From contig JAEWOG010000051.1 of assembly GCA_023460975.1 (NCBI GenBank), positions 1 to 64,000 on the forward strand: 64,000 nt of DNA. Direction: 5' to 3'. The notes below the pieces were generated by a model that saw only the letters and a list, made by a program, of their open reading frames with translations, was not told the DNA's origin and ran no database searches. Positions 55,251 to 63,490 of this stretch are shown here, one piece after another. This DNA comes from Actinomycetes bacterium (lineage in GTDB: Bacteria > Actinomycetota > Actinomycetes > Propionibacteriales > Nocardioidaceae). Within the stretch, counting starts at the first letter, position 1, and every line of letters starts with the position of its first letter. Position numbers and translations under genes: made by a program.

Positions 55251-57763
55251 GGTCCCGCCGCCAGAGCCGCCAACTGCGTACGTGTGTGGACTCCCAGCTT
55301 GCTCCGGGCGCTGGCCACCTGGGTCTGGACCGTCCGGTGCGTGACCCCGAGGCGTACGGCGATCTCGCGGTCGGTGAGCCCCTCCACGAGGAGGTCGACG
55401 ACCGCGCGCTCGCTGGGGGTGAGCACGTCGGGACCGCTGCCCGGACGCGGTGCGGGGCGTACGCCGACGGCCCGCAGCGAACGGCGACACCGGTTCAGGA
55501 TCGGTTCGTAGCCGGCCGCGCCTGCCTCCTCCTCGGCCGCGGCAAGCACCTCGACCGCGCGCGGGTCGCGTGCAAGCCGGAGCGCCTCACCGAGCGCCCA
55601 GCGGCACCACGCGGCGTCCCAGGCCCGCGGCCCGTGAGCGTCGGCCGCCCGGGCGAACGCCGTGGCGGCGGCCGCAAAGTCGCCAGCGACCAGCGCGGCC
55701 ACACCCTCGCACTCCACGCTCATCCCGGCTGCCAGCCCCGGCACGACGTCGGCCTGTGGCGGCAGGTCGGTGCGCCCAGTCTCCCAAGCCGCCCAGCAGG
55801 CCCACCGCACTGCCTCCGCAGCCGCGACGTCCTCCACCCCGTCGGTCTCCCCGAGCAGTTCCCACGCGGCCCACGCTTCCTCGGGCGAGGAGGCCACGGC
55901 GTACGCGGTCACAGAGATGCTGTGCACATCCCCTTCCACGCTGGCCACGCCTCGCAGGGGGGTGAGCGCTGCGAGGGCGTCCTCGAGGCTGCCCTGGTAG
56001 GCCAGGACCGTGCCGCGCAGGATGTGGACATCGAGCTCATCGACCCTGGCCAGCCCCTCGGCGAGCAGCTCATCGCACCGACGCAGGACCGTGGCCTGGG
56101 CGCCGGTGTACGCATCGATGACGAGCCGTGCGACCTCTGCGGACCTCGCCTTCTTGAGCAGACGCAGCTCTCGGCACCACGACTCCTGGGCCGTCGCAAC
56201 CTCCCGCGCCCTCGCCAGCTCGCCCGCCGCGGTGAGGGAGATGATGAAGTTGTGCCGGATCGCCAGCTCCGGGTAGTGGTCACCCTCGACGGCGGCCGCC
56301 GCGAGCGCCTCCTCGTACGCGTCCTGCCACCCGGGCATGCCCAGTTCTGCCATTGCGCCGGCCACCGACCCGCGTGCGCCTGAGACGCGTTCCCCGGTGC
56401 GTATGGCGGCGTCGAGCGCCTGGAGTCCGACCTCCAGCCCACGCCGGGAGTCATTGCGGATGATCCTGGCGACCGTCGCCTCGCGCTGGAGCAACCGGGC
56501 TTCTGCCGCCGATCCGGGGACGACGAGCTCGCGTGCGGCGACGACCTCGTCGACGTAGGCGTCCCATCGCCCGCTCTGGAAAGCCCACGTGGCGCGCGCC
56601 AGCGCGATGTCGACCGCATGCGGCCCCGCGACCGGTAGGTCGGCCAGGAGCCGTCCGGCCACTTCCGGCTCGCCCGCTGCGGTGGCCGCCGTGGCGGCCT
56701 TGGCTCGGGCCAACGGGGCGGCATCACCGTCGGTGGCCTCAGCGAGGGTGGCCAGGTGCCGCCACTTCTCCCCTGGCGATCGGGCCTGGTCGACGGCTTC
56801 CTGCGCCGCGGCGCGAGCACCCGTCCGGTCACCGGCCGCGAGCCGGTGGCGGGCCACCTCCCCGGGGTGGTCCACGACTGCGGCGAGTCGAGTGTGGCAG
56901 CGCAGCCGGCGCTCCTGGCTCAACTCAGCGGCCACCGTCTCTCCGATCAGGGCGTGGCGGATCTCGGCTTCCCCATCGGGCCGCACCCGGGCAATCCCAG
57001 ACTCAACGAGCTCGTCGACCGCGGCCAGGTGATCGGCTGGCAGGGCATGGCCAGCCAGCGCCAGCAGGGCCAACTCCTCCATCGCCTGATCGCCCAGCCG
57101 ACGACATCTGGCAAGGAGCGCCAGCCGCAGGCTCTGGTCGTTCTTGCCAGCCGCGACCAACTCCTCGATCAGCAAGGGGTTGCCCCCGCTGTGCGCCAAC
57201 ACCCTCGCCAGGTCGGCGTCGGTGAGCTCCGGTCGCAACCGTGATGCCAGTGCCCGTGCGTGCTGGGGGGCGAGGGGTTCGAGATCCATCCGAGTGGCCC
57301 CCGCCTTCTCCAGCGCTGCCACCACCTCGCCCGAGTGCGACTCCCCGCGACGCACCGTCGCCACCAACGGCACTCGACCGATCAGGTCCTCCACCGTTGC
57401 CAGGGTGTCGTCGTCGGCCCAGTGCAGGTCCTCCACACACAGGACGCGGCCCGCGAGGGCGAGCTCGACCTCGCTGGCCACGTGGGCGGAGTCGCCACTC
57501 CAGGTCTCCTCGGGCAGCGTGGAGAACGCACGACGCAACGGCAGGAACGCCATCCAGTCGAGCGTGGCCAGCGCACCGCCTGTCACGTGGGCCACCTCTG
57601 CCAGACCCGCACGGAGCAGGGTCGTCTTGCCCACCCCGGGCTCACCGTGCACGAAAAGGGCCGAGGTGCTCCCGGCGCCCAGCGCAGCGATCAGCTCCAG
57701 CTCGACGGCACGCCCGACCAGCCGTGGGTTGAGCCCATCATCGGGAACGTCAGCGAGCCCCAT
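55247..57763 (-). CDS. LuxR-family ATPase transcriptional regulator (LAL type)
   Basis: This 838-residue protein has an N-terminal AAA domain (Walker A GEPGVGKTTL near residues 39-48; Walker B RVLCVEDLHWADDDT). A long TPR-like helical middle and a C-terminal LuxR HTH (LTPSERAVVDLLVEGLTDREIAVRLGVTHRTVQTQVASARSKLG) at about 780-825 follow. The architecture is that of LAL/MalT-like activators, which bind ATP and an inducer. TACCAT lies 6 bases before the ATG. It is divergent from the small LuxR gene at 57891. Confidence 0.88.
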   Translation of the reverse strand: MGLADVPDDGLNPRLVGRAVELELIAALGAGSTSALFVHGEPGVGKTTLLRAGLAEVAHVTGGALATLDWMAFLPLRRAFSTLPEETWSGDSAHVASEVELALAGRVLCVEDLHWADDDTLATVEDLIGRVPLVATVRRGESHSGEVVAALEKAGATRMDLEPLAPQHARALASRLRPELTDADLARVLAHSGGNPLLIEELVAAGKNDQSLRLALLARCRRLGDQAMEELALLALAGHALPADHLAAVDELVESGIARVRPDGEAEIRHALIGETVAAELSQERRLRCHTRLAAVVDHPGEVARHRLAAGDRTGARAAAQEAVDQARSPGEKWRHLATLAEATDGDAAPLARAKAATAATAAGEPEVAGRLLADLPVAGPHAVDIALARATWAFQSGRWDAYVDEVVAARELVVPGSAAEARLLQREATVARIIRNDSRRGLEVGLQALDAAIRTGERVSGARGSVAGAMAELGMPGWQDAYEEALAAAAVEGDHYPELAIRHNFIISLTAAGELARAREVATAQESWCRELRLLKKARSAEVARLVIDAYTGAQATVLRRCDELLAEGLARVDELDVHILRGTVLAYQGSLEDALAALTPLRGVASVEGDVHSISVTAYAVASSPEEAWAAWELLGETDGVEDVAAAEAVRWACWAAWETGRTDLPPQADVVPGLAAGMSVECEGVAALVAGDFAAAATAFARAADAHGPRAWDAAWCRWALGEALRLARDPRAVEVLAAAEEEAGAAGYEPILNRCRRSLRAVGVRPAPRPGSGPDVLTPSERAVVDLLVEGLTDREIAVRLGVTHRTVQTQVASARSKLGVHTRTQLAALAAGP

Positions 57764-57769
57764 GGCCGC

Positions 57770-57775
57770 ATGGTA
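57770..57775 (-). promoter_or_regulatory. Candidate -10 (TACCAT) of the LAL regulator gene
   Basis: TACCAT ends 6 bases before ATG 57763. Confidence 0.4.
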
Positions 57776-57890
57776 GCCGCGCTCTCAGCCGAGAGGTGGC
57801 GCACTTGCACGATGCCGAACCAGACCTCCGCGCGGCACTGTGGAACCACCGAAGGTCAGCAAGCCGAACGACACCCAGGAGAGATCCACC

Positions 57891-58211
57891 ATGAGCATCG
57901 CATCTGTGCAGGAGCCGACCGCGCCCAGCCGCTCCGCACTCCTCTCGCCGCGAGAAAGCGAGGTGCTCGCCCTCGTTGCGGAGGGGCTCACCAACACCGA
58001 GATCGCGGCCACGCTGGTGATCTCGGTGGCCACCGTCAAGACGCACGTCGCCCAACTGCTGCGCAAACTGCGCGCCCGCGACCGGGTGGCCCTGGTCGTC
58101 CTCGCCTGGCAGGAACGGGCCGCGAACGCCCGACGCTCGACGGGTTCGCCACCCCGCAGCGGGCGCATGGCACGCTCGCACGGCGAGCGGTGCCGAGCCC
58201 GCCACGCCTAG
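57891..58211 (+). CDS. Stand-alone LuxR HTH protein
   Basis: This 106-residue protein is little more than a LuxR DNA-binding domain (LLSPRESEVLALVAEGLTNTEIAATLVISVATVKTHVAQLLRKLRARDRVALVVLAWQ) plus an Arg/Ser-rich tail. It has no receiver or ATPase domain. ATG 57891 follows AGGAGAG. It is divergent from the LAL gene and could act as its partner or competitor. Confidence 0.75.
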   Translation: MSIASVQEPTAPSRSALLSPRESEVLALVAEGLTNTEIAATLVISVATVKTHVAQLLRKLRARDRVALVVLAWQERAANARRSTGSPPRSGRMARSHGERCRARHA

Positions 58212-58241
58212 GCCAGCGCCTGCCCCGACCCGGGTGGCTGC

Positions 58242-58937
58242 TCAGCCCCGCCAGGCGGCATCGCCGGACAGGTCGGCGTGGGCGCGTACCCACGAGTGCA
58301 TGGCGATCGCGGCCGCTGAGGAGGCGTTGATCGAGCGAGTCGATCCGAACTGGGCGATCGAGAACGTGCCGTCCACCACCTCGCGCGCCTGTTCGGACAG
58401 GCCCGGCCCCTCCTGGCCGAAGAGGAAGCACACCCGTTCGGGCATCTCCATCGTCTCCAGGTGTGCGCTGCCGGGGAGGTTGTCGATGCCGAGGAGTCGT
58501 ACGGGCTCGGGCAGGCCGTGCAGGTACTCCGCCAGCGCGGGTACGTCGACGTGATGGCGTACGTGCTGGTAGCGGTCGGTCACCATGGCACCGCGCCGGT
58601 TCCAGCGCCTGTTGCCGACGATGTGCACCTCGGCGGCCAGGAACGCGTTGGCGGTGCGCACGATGGTGCCGATGTTGAAGTCGTGCTGCCAGTTCTCAAT
58701 GGCGACGTGGAAGCCGTGCCGGCGGGTGTCGAGATCGGCGACGATCGCCTCCATCGACCAGTAGCGATACCGGTCGACGACGTTGCGTCGATCCCCCTCG
58801 CGCAGGAGCTCGGCGTCGTACTGCTCCCCCAGCGGCCAGGAATCAGGCCCCCCGGGCCACGGGCCGACGCCGACCTCGGCCGGCCCGTGCGGCATGGGGT
58901 CGTACGGGGCCCGCTCGTCGGCGGAGGCTTCGCGCAT
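58242..58937 (-). CDS. SpoU-family RNA 2'-O-methyltransferase
   Basis: This 231-residue SPOUT enzyme has the three SpoU motifs: NWQHDFNIGTIVRTANAF (motif 1), VCFLFGQEGPGLSEQ (motif 2) and STRSINASSAAAIAMHSW (motif 3, the 'SLNVS' equivalent). It likely 2'-O-methylates a tRNA or rRNA ribose. The N-terminal ~65 residues are less typical. TACCCT lies 6 bases before ATG 58937 on the minus strand, and a mirrored TACCCT serves the divergent DedA gene. Confidence 0.88.
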   Translation of the reverse strand: MREASADERAPYDPMPHGPAEVGVGPWPGGPDSWPLGEQYDAELLREGDRRNVVDRYRYWSMEAIVADLDTRRHGFHVAIENWQHDFNIGTIVRTANAFLAAEVHIVGNRRWNRRGAMVTDRYQHVRHHVDVPALAEYLHGLPEPVRLLGIDNLPGSAHLETMEMPERVCFLFGQEGPGLSEQAREVVDGTFSIAQFGSTRSINASSAAAIAMHSWVRAHADLSGDAAWRG

Positions 58938-58943
58938 GAGGTC

Positions 58944-58967
58944 AGGGTAGGTGGCGCCCGTTACCCT
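58944..58967. promoter_or_regulatory. Divergent leaderless promoters of the SpoU and dedA genes
   Basis: Two TACCCT hexamers in opposite orientation (minus: 58944-58949; plus: 58962-58967) each sit 6-7 bases before their start codon. The 37-base gap leaves little room for other elements. Confidence 0.55.
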
Positions 58968-58974
58968 GACGCGC

Positions 58975-59721
58975 GTGAGCCTCATGATCGAAGCATCGTC
59001 ACTGGTCGAGCCGTTGTTGCTCGGCATGGATTGGATGGACCCGGTCTGGCTCCTCGAAAAGTTCGGGACAGCCCTGTTCTGGCTCTCGCTGGTCATCATC
59101 TTCGTCGAGTGCGGGTTGTTCTTCCCGTTCCTGCCCGGCGACTCCCTGCTCTTCGCGATGGGCCTGTTCCTGGCGGGCCACCAGGTCTCGATCTTCCCCG
59201 GCCCCGCGTGGATCGATCTCGTCTTCGCGCTCGCTCTGTTCACGGCGGCCGGGTTCGCCGGCAACGTGGCGGGTTATGAGATCGGCCGCAAGATCGGGCC
59301 CGCGCTGTACGAACGCGAGGGCCGCATCCTCAAGAAGAAGTACTTCGACCAGACGAGCGAGTTCTTCGACAAGCACGGCAACAAGGCCCTGGTGATCGGC
59401 CGCTTCGTTCCCTTCGTACGCACCTACGTCACCGTCGTCGCGGGCGTGACCCGCATGGAGCGCCACCGCTTCTTCTTCTGGAGCGCCATCGGCGCCGTCC
59501 TGTGGGTCTTCTCGATCACGCTGCTGGGCTTCTTCCTCGGCAACGCGTTCCCGTCGCTGGTGCACGACATCGACAAGCTGATCCTCGCGATCGTCGCCTT
59601 CTCCGTGATCCCCATGGCGTGGGAGTGGTGGCGGCACCGTCGTACGAACGCCCCCGAGGCCGACGACAACGACGGTGACGGTCACCCCGACCGCGACATC
59701 ATGGGAACCGACGTCGACTGA
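58975..59721 (+). CDS. DedA-family membrane protein with acidic DNDGDG tail
   Basis: This 248-residue DedA/SNARE-assoc protein has the ECGLFFPFLPGDSLLFAMG segment, GRFVPFVRTYVTVVAGVTRM with the conserved 'GRF-P-vR', and a further amphipathic domain. It is thought to act in membrane lipid flipping or ion homeostasis. GTG 58975 gives a leaderless start. The C-terminus, EADDNDGDGHPDRDI, is very acidic and reads like a calcium-binding 'DNDGDG-x-PD' loop, unusual for DedA. Confidence 0.85.
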   Translation: MSLMIEASSLVEPLLLGMDWMDPVWLLEKFGTALFWLSLVIIFVECGLFFPFLPGDSLLFAMGLFLAGHQVSIFPGPAWIDLVFALALFTAAGFAGNVAGYEIGRKIGPALYEREGRILKKKYFDQTSEFFDKHGNKALVIGRFVPFVRTYVTVVAGVTRMERHRFFFWSAIGAVLWVFSITLLGFFLGNAFPSLVHDIDKLILAIVAFSVIPMAWEWWRHRRTNAPEADDNDGDGHPDRDIMGTDVD

Positions 59722-59756
59722 CCTCGTACGGCTCGCTCCGGGCCGCGTCGCGTGGG

Positions 59757-59783
59757 GTCGTACGGCGTGGGTTGCCGTACGAC
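59757..59783 (+). terminator. Hairpin terminator downstream of dedA
   Basis: GTCGTACGGC (59757-59766) pairs perfectly with 59774-59783 across 7 bases, 36 bases after the stop. Confidence 0.6.
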
Positions 59784-59845
59784 CGTCACTGTGTCGGCGT
59801 TTCCCTCACGTTGTGGCCTTTGCAACGTCGACAACGTGACGACAT

Positions 59846-59879
59846 CCCCGCACGAGCGGGGAAACCCCACGTAGTGGGG
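59846..59879 (-). terminator. Twin hairpins between convergent dedA and pyrE
   Basis: CCCCGC-ACGA-GCGGGG (59846-59861) is followed by CCCCAC-GTA-GTGGGG (59865-59879). Two stems end 38 bases from the pyrE stop and probably terminate it. Confidence 0.5.
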
Positions 59880-59916
59880 GATTCTGCACCCCGAGCGGGA
59901 GGTGGGGTGGAAGGGC

Positions 59917-60447
59917 TCAGCCCCGGGCAGCGTCGAGTTGGGCCTTGGTGAGCACCGGGCGCACCTCGAGCTCCACGTCGGCCAGCGGGTTCTCCCCAGC
60001 GGGCGAACGGTCGATCGCGCACACGACCACCTCGACGATCGCGCCGGCCTCGCGCAGAGCGCGCGTGGCGTCACGCACAGCGCCGCCGGTCGTGATCACG
60101 TCCTCGATGAGGGTCACCCGGCGTCCGGCGACGTCCTGGCCCTCGGCCAGCTTGCAGGTGCCGTACTCCTTGGCCTTCTTGCGTACGAAGAGCGCCGGGA
60201 TGCCGGTCTTGGCGGACACCATCGTCGCGATGGGAACCCCACCGAGCTCCAGTCCGCCCAGCAGCTCGGTGTCCGCAGGGAGCAGGTCGACCATCTGCGT
60301 GGCGACGCGGTCGAGCAGCCGCGGGTCTGCCTCGAAGAGGTACTTGTCGAAGTACTCGTGCGACACCTGACCCGAACGCAGGGTGAACTCCCCGCTCAGG
60401 CGACAGGTGGCGTCGATGTCGGCGGCCAGGGTGGGATCGGCGGACAT
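59917..60447 (-). CDS. pyrE: Orotate phosphoribosyltransferase
   Basis: PyrE joins orotate to PRPP to make OMP (de novo pyrimidine synthesis). The 176-residue protein shows the PRPP motif VTLIEDVITTGGAV at 111-124, the GGLELGGVPIA loop and the catalytic lysine-rich loop VRKKAKEYG. It is slightly shorter than the E. coli enzyme, as in most actinobacteria. TAGATT is 7 bases before ATG 60447. The gene is divergent from an MFS transporter gene; no other pyr gene is near. Confidence 0.93.
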   Translation of the reverse strand: MSADPTLAADIDATCRLSGEFTLRSGQVSHEYFDKYLFEADPRLLDRVATQMVDLLPADTELLGGLELGGVPIATMVSAKTGIPALFVRKKAKEYGTCKLAEGQDVAGRRVTLIEDVITTGGAVRDATRALREAGAIVEVVVCAIDRSPAGENPLADVELEVRPVLTKAQLDAARG

Positions 60448-60454
60448 GGTGCGC

Positions 60455-60460
60455 AATCTA
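60455..60460 (-). promoter_or_regulatory. Candidate -10 (TAGATT) of pyrE
   Basis: TAGATT ends 7 bases before the pyrE ATG on the minus strand. Confidence 0.5.
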
Positions 60461-60493
60461 CCGGCCCCCGGCGCGCATAGGATCGCAGGACCC

Positions 60494-61702
60494 ATGGACT
60501 ACTCGCCGCGTACGTCTCCCCCGCCCCTGCGCTCCGTGCTGGTGCCCGCGTACGGCCCCCCGCTGCTGACCAGCATCGGCATGGGCGCGGTGATCCCCGT
60601 CATCGCCCTCCAGGGGCGCGCGCTCGGCGCAGGCGTGGGGGAAGCGGCGCTGCTGCTCACTGCGCTGAGCATCGGCACGCTGCTGATGGCACTGCCAGCA
60701 GGCGCGCTCATCGCCCGGGTCGGTGAGCGCTGGTCACTGACCCTGGTCGGCACGGTCGACGCCGTCCTGTGCCTGGTCGCATGGCGTACGGACTCACTCG
60801 CGGCGTTCGCCGTGTGCATGGCCGCGCTGGGAGCCTCCAGCACCGTCTCCACCCAGGCCAGGCAAGGGTTCATGATCGACGCCTTCCCGGACTCGCACCG
60901 GGCCCGGGCGATGTCGATGCTCGGCGGCGTCTTCCGCCTCGGCATGCTCGTGGGTCCGCTCCTGGGTGCGGCGCTGATCCACGCGTACGGCCTGTCCAGC
61001 GTCTTCGCGTTGGCCGCGGCGTTCTCGCTGGCCTCGGTGGCGCTCGTGCAGTCGATGCCCGCCTTCGCCGACGACGGCGTGGACCGCGGCCCCACCCTGT
61101 CGGTCCTGTCCGTGGTGCAACGTCACGCACGGGTCCTGCTCTCGGTGGGCAGCGCCGGCGCGGTCATCCAGGGGGCTCGGGCGTTGCGGTTCGTGCTGCT
61201 GCCGTTGTGGGCCGAGCACGTGGGCATGTCCGCGGCGAGCGTGTCGCTGATGGTGGGGCTGGCGTCCGTGGTGGACCTCGCGTTCGTCTATCCGGCGGGA
61301 TGGGTGATGGACCGGTACGGCCGGGCCCCGGTGGCCTTGTGCGTCGTGGGCAGCACCGCGGTGGGATGCGCCCTGCTGCCCCTCACTGACGGCTTCTCCG
61401 GCGTGCTCGCGGTCGCCCTGGTGATTGCTGCCGGCAACGGCATGGGCGCCGGGATCCTGATGACCCTGGGCGCCGACACCGCGCCGTCGACGGGGCGCGC
61501 CCAGTACCTCGGCGGGTGGCGGCTCATGGGAGAGCTCGGCAGCACCAGTTCGCCCGTGGCGCTGGCCGTCCTCGCGGCACTCTTCCCGCTGGGGACTGCC
61601 TGCCTGGTGCTGGGCGGCCTCTGCGCCGCGGGCACCGCGTGGGCCACCGGGTGGGCGCGGGCGTTGGACCGGCGACGCGCCGAGCGCGTGCCCACCGGCT
61701 GA
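60494..61702 (+). CDS. MFS transporter
   Basis: This 402-residue protein has about 12 hydrophobic segments. The loop LIARVGERW between TM2 and TM3 and 'GAALIHAYGLSSVFALAAAFSL' are typical of MFS_1 antiporters. TAGGAT ends 10 bases before ATG 60494. No specificity can be inferred, and the neighbours (pyrE, holin-like protein) give no clue. Confidence 0.82.
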   Translation: MDYSPRTSPPPLRSVLVPAYGPPLLTSIGMGAVIPVIALQGRALGAGVGEAALLLTALSIGTLLMALPAGALIARVGERWSLTLVGTVDAVLCLVAWRTDSLAAFAVCMAALGASSTVSTQARQGFMIDAFPDSHRARAMSMLGGVFRLGMLVGPLLGAALIHAYGLSSVFALAAAFSLASVALVQSMPAFADDGVDRGPTLSVLSVVQRHARVLLSVGSAGAVIQGARALRFVLLPLWAEHVGMSAASVSLMVGLASVVDLAFVYPAGWVMDRYGRAPVALCVVGSTAVGCALLPLTDGFSGVLAVALVIAAGNGMGAGILMTLGADTAPSTGRAQYLGGWRLMGELGSTSSPVALAVLAALFPLGTACLVLGGLCAAGTAWATGWARALDRRRAERVPTG

Positions 61703-61781
61703 ACCGTGTCCACCGGGGCCCCAACCGTGGGAGGCTGACGACATCAGGCCCGGATGCAGGGCCCCGACCCGAAGGACGATC

Positions 61782-62183
61782 ATGCTTCGCTTCCTGATCC
61801 GCACCCTGATCTTCCTCGGCTCCGCGGCCATCGGTCTCGTGGCGGCCGCCCTGATCCTCGATGACGTACGCCTTCAGGTGTCCGGCTTCATCGTCGCGGT
61901 GCTCCTGTACGCGGTGATCCAGAGCGTCATCGCGCCCTTCATCGCCAAGGTGGCAGCCAAGAACGCGACTGCGCTGCTGGGCGGGGTCGGGCTGGTCGCA
62001 GCCTTCATTGCACTGCTCGCCACCTCTCTCATCGGTGACTCGCTGAGCATCTCCGGCGGGGTGGTCACGTGGATTTCGGCCACCGTGATCGTGTGGCTGG
62101 TGACCGCGGTGGCGACGCTGCTGCTGCCGCTGATCCTGGTGAAGCTGGGCCTCGAAGCGGCCCGCGAACGCCGCAGCAACTGA
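61782..62183 (+). CDS. Phage-holin-superfamily-like small membrane protein
   Basis: This 133-residue protein has four hydrophobic segments (FLIRTLIFLGSAAIGLVAAALIL, GFIVAVLLYAVIQSVI, LLGGVGLVAAFIALLATSLI, VVTWISATVIVWLVTAVATLLLPLILV). The layout resembles the 4-TMS holin-like family (PF04020). No phage genes are near, so it is more likely a host membrane protein of unknown function. A weak GAAGGA lies about 8 bases before ATG 61782. Confidence 0.65.
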   Translation: MLRFLIRTLIFLGSAAIGLVAAALILDDVRLQVSGFIVAVLLYAVIQSVIAPFIAKVAAKNATALLGGVGLVAAFIALLATSLIGDSLSISGGVVTWISATVIVWLVTAVATLLLPLILVKLGLEAARERRSN

Positions 62184-62195
62184 CACCGGCGGCAC

Positions 62196-62201
62196 TACGC
62201 T
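62196..62201 (+). promoter_or_regulatory. Candidate -10 (TACGCT) of the aminotransferase
   Basis: TACGCT ends 6 bases before ATG 62208. Confidence 0.45.
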
Positions 62202-62207
62202 CGAGGC

Positions 62208-63389
62208 ATGTCTGACCCGTCGCTCGGGCGGCGCGCGCGCCGCGTGGCCTCGATTCCTCCGACGGTCTTCGCGGAGTTCTCCGCGCTGGCGGTGGCCACG
62301 GGAGCCCTCAATCTCGGGCAGGGGTTCCCCGACGTCGACGGCCCCACCGAGGTCATCGACCATGCCGTGGCGGCACTGCGCGGGGGCGCCAACCAGTACG
62401 CGCCCGGCATCGGCATCCCGGACCTGCGCCGGGCCGTGGCCGCGCACCAGGAGCACCACTACGGCATCCACCTCGACCCCGTCTCGCAGGTCGCCATCAC
62501 GACGGGCTGCACCGAGGCCATCGCGGGCGCGATGCTCGGGCTGCTCGATCCGGGCGACGAAGTGATCCTGCTGGAGCCGTACTACGACTCCTACCGGGCG
62601 ATGCTGGAGATGTGCGGCGCCGTCCGCGTTCCGGTGACGTTGCGGGCGCCCGACTTCCGACCAGACGTCGACGAACTGCGCGCAGCCGTCACGCCGCGCA
62701 CCCGGATGATCCTGCTCAACACTCCCCACAACCCGACCGGTTCGGTGCTGACGAGGGCCGAGCTCGAGGCCGTGGCGGCCGTGGCCATCGAGCACGACCT
62801 CGTGGTGGTCACCGACGAGGTCTACGAGCACCTCGTCTTCGACGGCGTCCCCCACGTACCCATCGCGACGCTGCCGGGGATGGCCGAGCGCACCCTCACG
62901 CTGTCCAGCGTCGGCAAGAGCTGGTCGTTCACCGGCTGGAAGGTCGGCTGGGCGACCGGACCCGCCGAACTGGTGGGCGCCGTCGTGGCCGCGAAGCAGT
63001 GGCTCACGTTCACCTCCGGCGCCCCGCTGCAACCGGCGGTCGCGTACGCCCTGCAACACCAGGGCGCGTGGCCCGCGGCGCTGGCCGCCGACCTCCAGCA
63101 GCGCCGCGACCTGCTCTGCGCGGGCCTCGCCGACGTGGGGCTGCAGCCGTACGTGCCCCAGGGGACGTACTTCGTCCTCACCGACACCTCCCACCTCGGG
63201 TGGGAGGACGGCCGCGCGTTCTGCCTGGCGCTGCCCGAGCGCGCCGGGGTGATCGCGATCCCCGCCCAGGGCTTCTACGACTCCGACGCCGGCCGCCACC
63301 TGGTCCGGTGGGCGTTCTGCAAGCAGCCCGAGGTCCTCACCGAGGCCGTACGCCGACTCGCCGCCGCGGATCTGGTCTGCTCGCGCTGA
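62208..63389 (+). CDS. Class I/II PLP aminotransferase (DapC-like)
   Basis: This 393-residue PLP enzyme has the Schiff-base lysine Lys237 in SVGKSWSFTGWKVGW and the aminotransferase signatures NTPHNPTGSVL, GCTEAIAGAML and VVTDEVYEHLVF. It resembles actinobacterial N-succinyldiaminopimelate aminotransferase (lysine/DAP synthesis), but kynurenine- or glutamine-type relatives share this pattern. No dap genes are nearby, so the exact substrate is not settled. Confidence 0.85.
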   Translation: MSDPSLGRRARRVASIPPTVFAEFSALAVATGALNLGQGFPDVDGPTEVIDHAVAALRGGANQYAPGIGIPDLRRAVAAHQEHHYGIHLDPVSQVAITTGCTEAIAGAMLGLLDPGDEVILLEPYYDSYRAMLEMCGAVRVPVTLRAPDFRPDVDELRAAVTPRTRMILLNTPHNPTGSVLTRAELEAVAAVAIEHDLVVVTDEVYEHLVFDGVPHVPIATLPGMAERTLTLSSVGKSWSFTGWKVGWATGPAELVGAVVAAKQWLTFTSGAPLQPAVAYALQHQGAWPAALAADLQQRRDLLCAGLADVGLQPYVPQGTYFVLTDTSHLGWEDGRAFCLALPERAGVIAIPAQGFYDSDAGRHLVRWAFCKQPEVLTEAVRRLAAADLVCSR

Positions 63390-63398
63390 GCGCTTCGC

Positions 63399-63428
63399 CA
63401 CCTCGGGCCGCGAATCGGCCCTGAGGTG
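63399..63428 (+). terminator. Hairpin terminator after the aminotransferase
   Basis: CACCTC-G-GGCC (63399-63409) pairs with GGCC-CT-GAGGTG (63417-63428), starting 9 bases after the stop. Confidence 0.5.
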
Positions 63429-63490
63429 CCCCGGCAGCGGTACGGTCGGACCACGCTTCGGGCGTGAGAACCCCTGACGAAGGAGGCGCC

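Noticed and set aside
59846..59879. CATCCCCGCACGAGCGGGG, also CRISPR-repeat-like
   Set aside because: Only one copy, followed by an unrelated hairpin; the position between convergent genes fits termination.
61782..62183. Prophage remnant suggested by the holin-like protein
   Set aside because: No phage genes nearby; the family includes many host membrane proteins.
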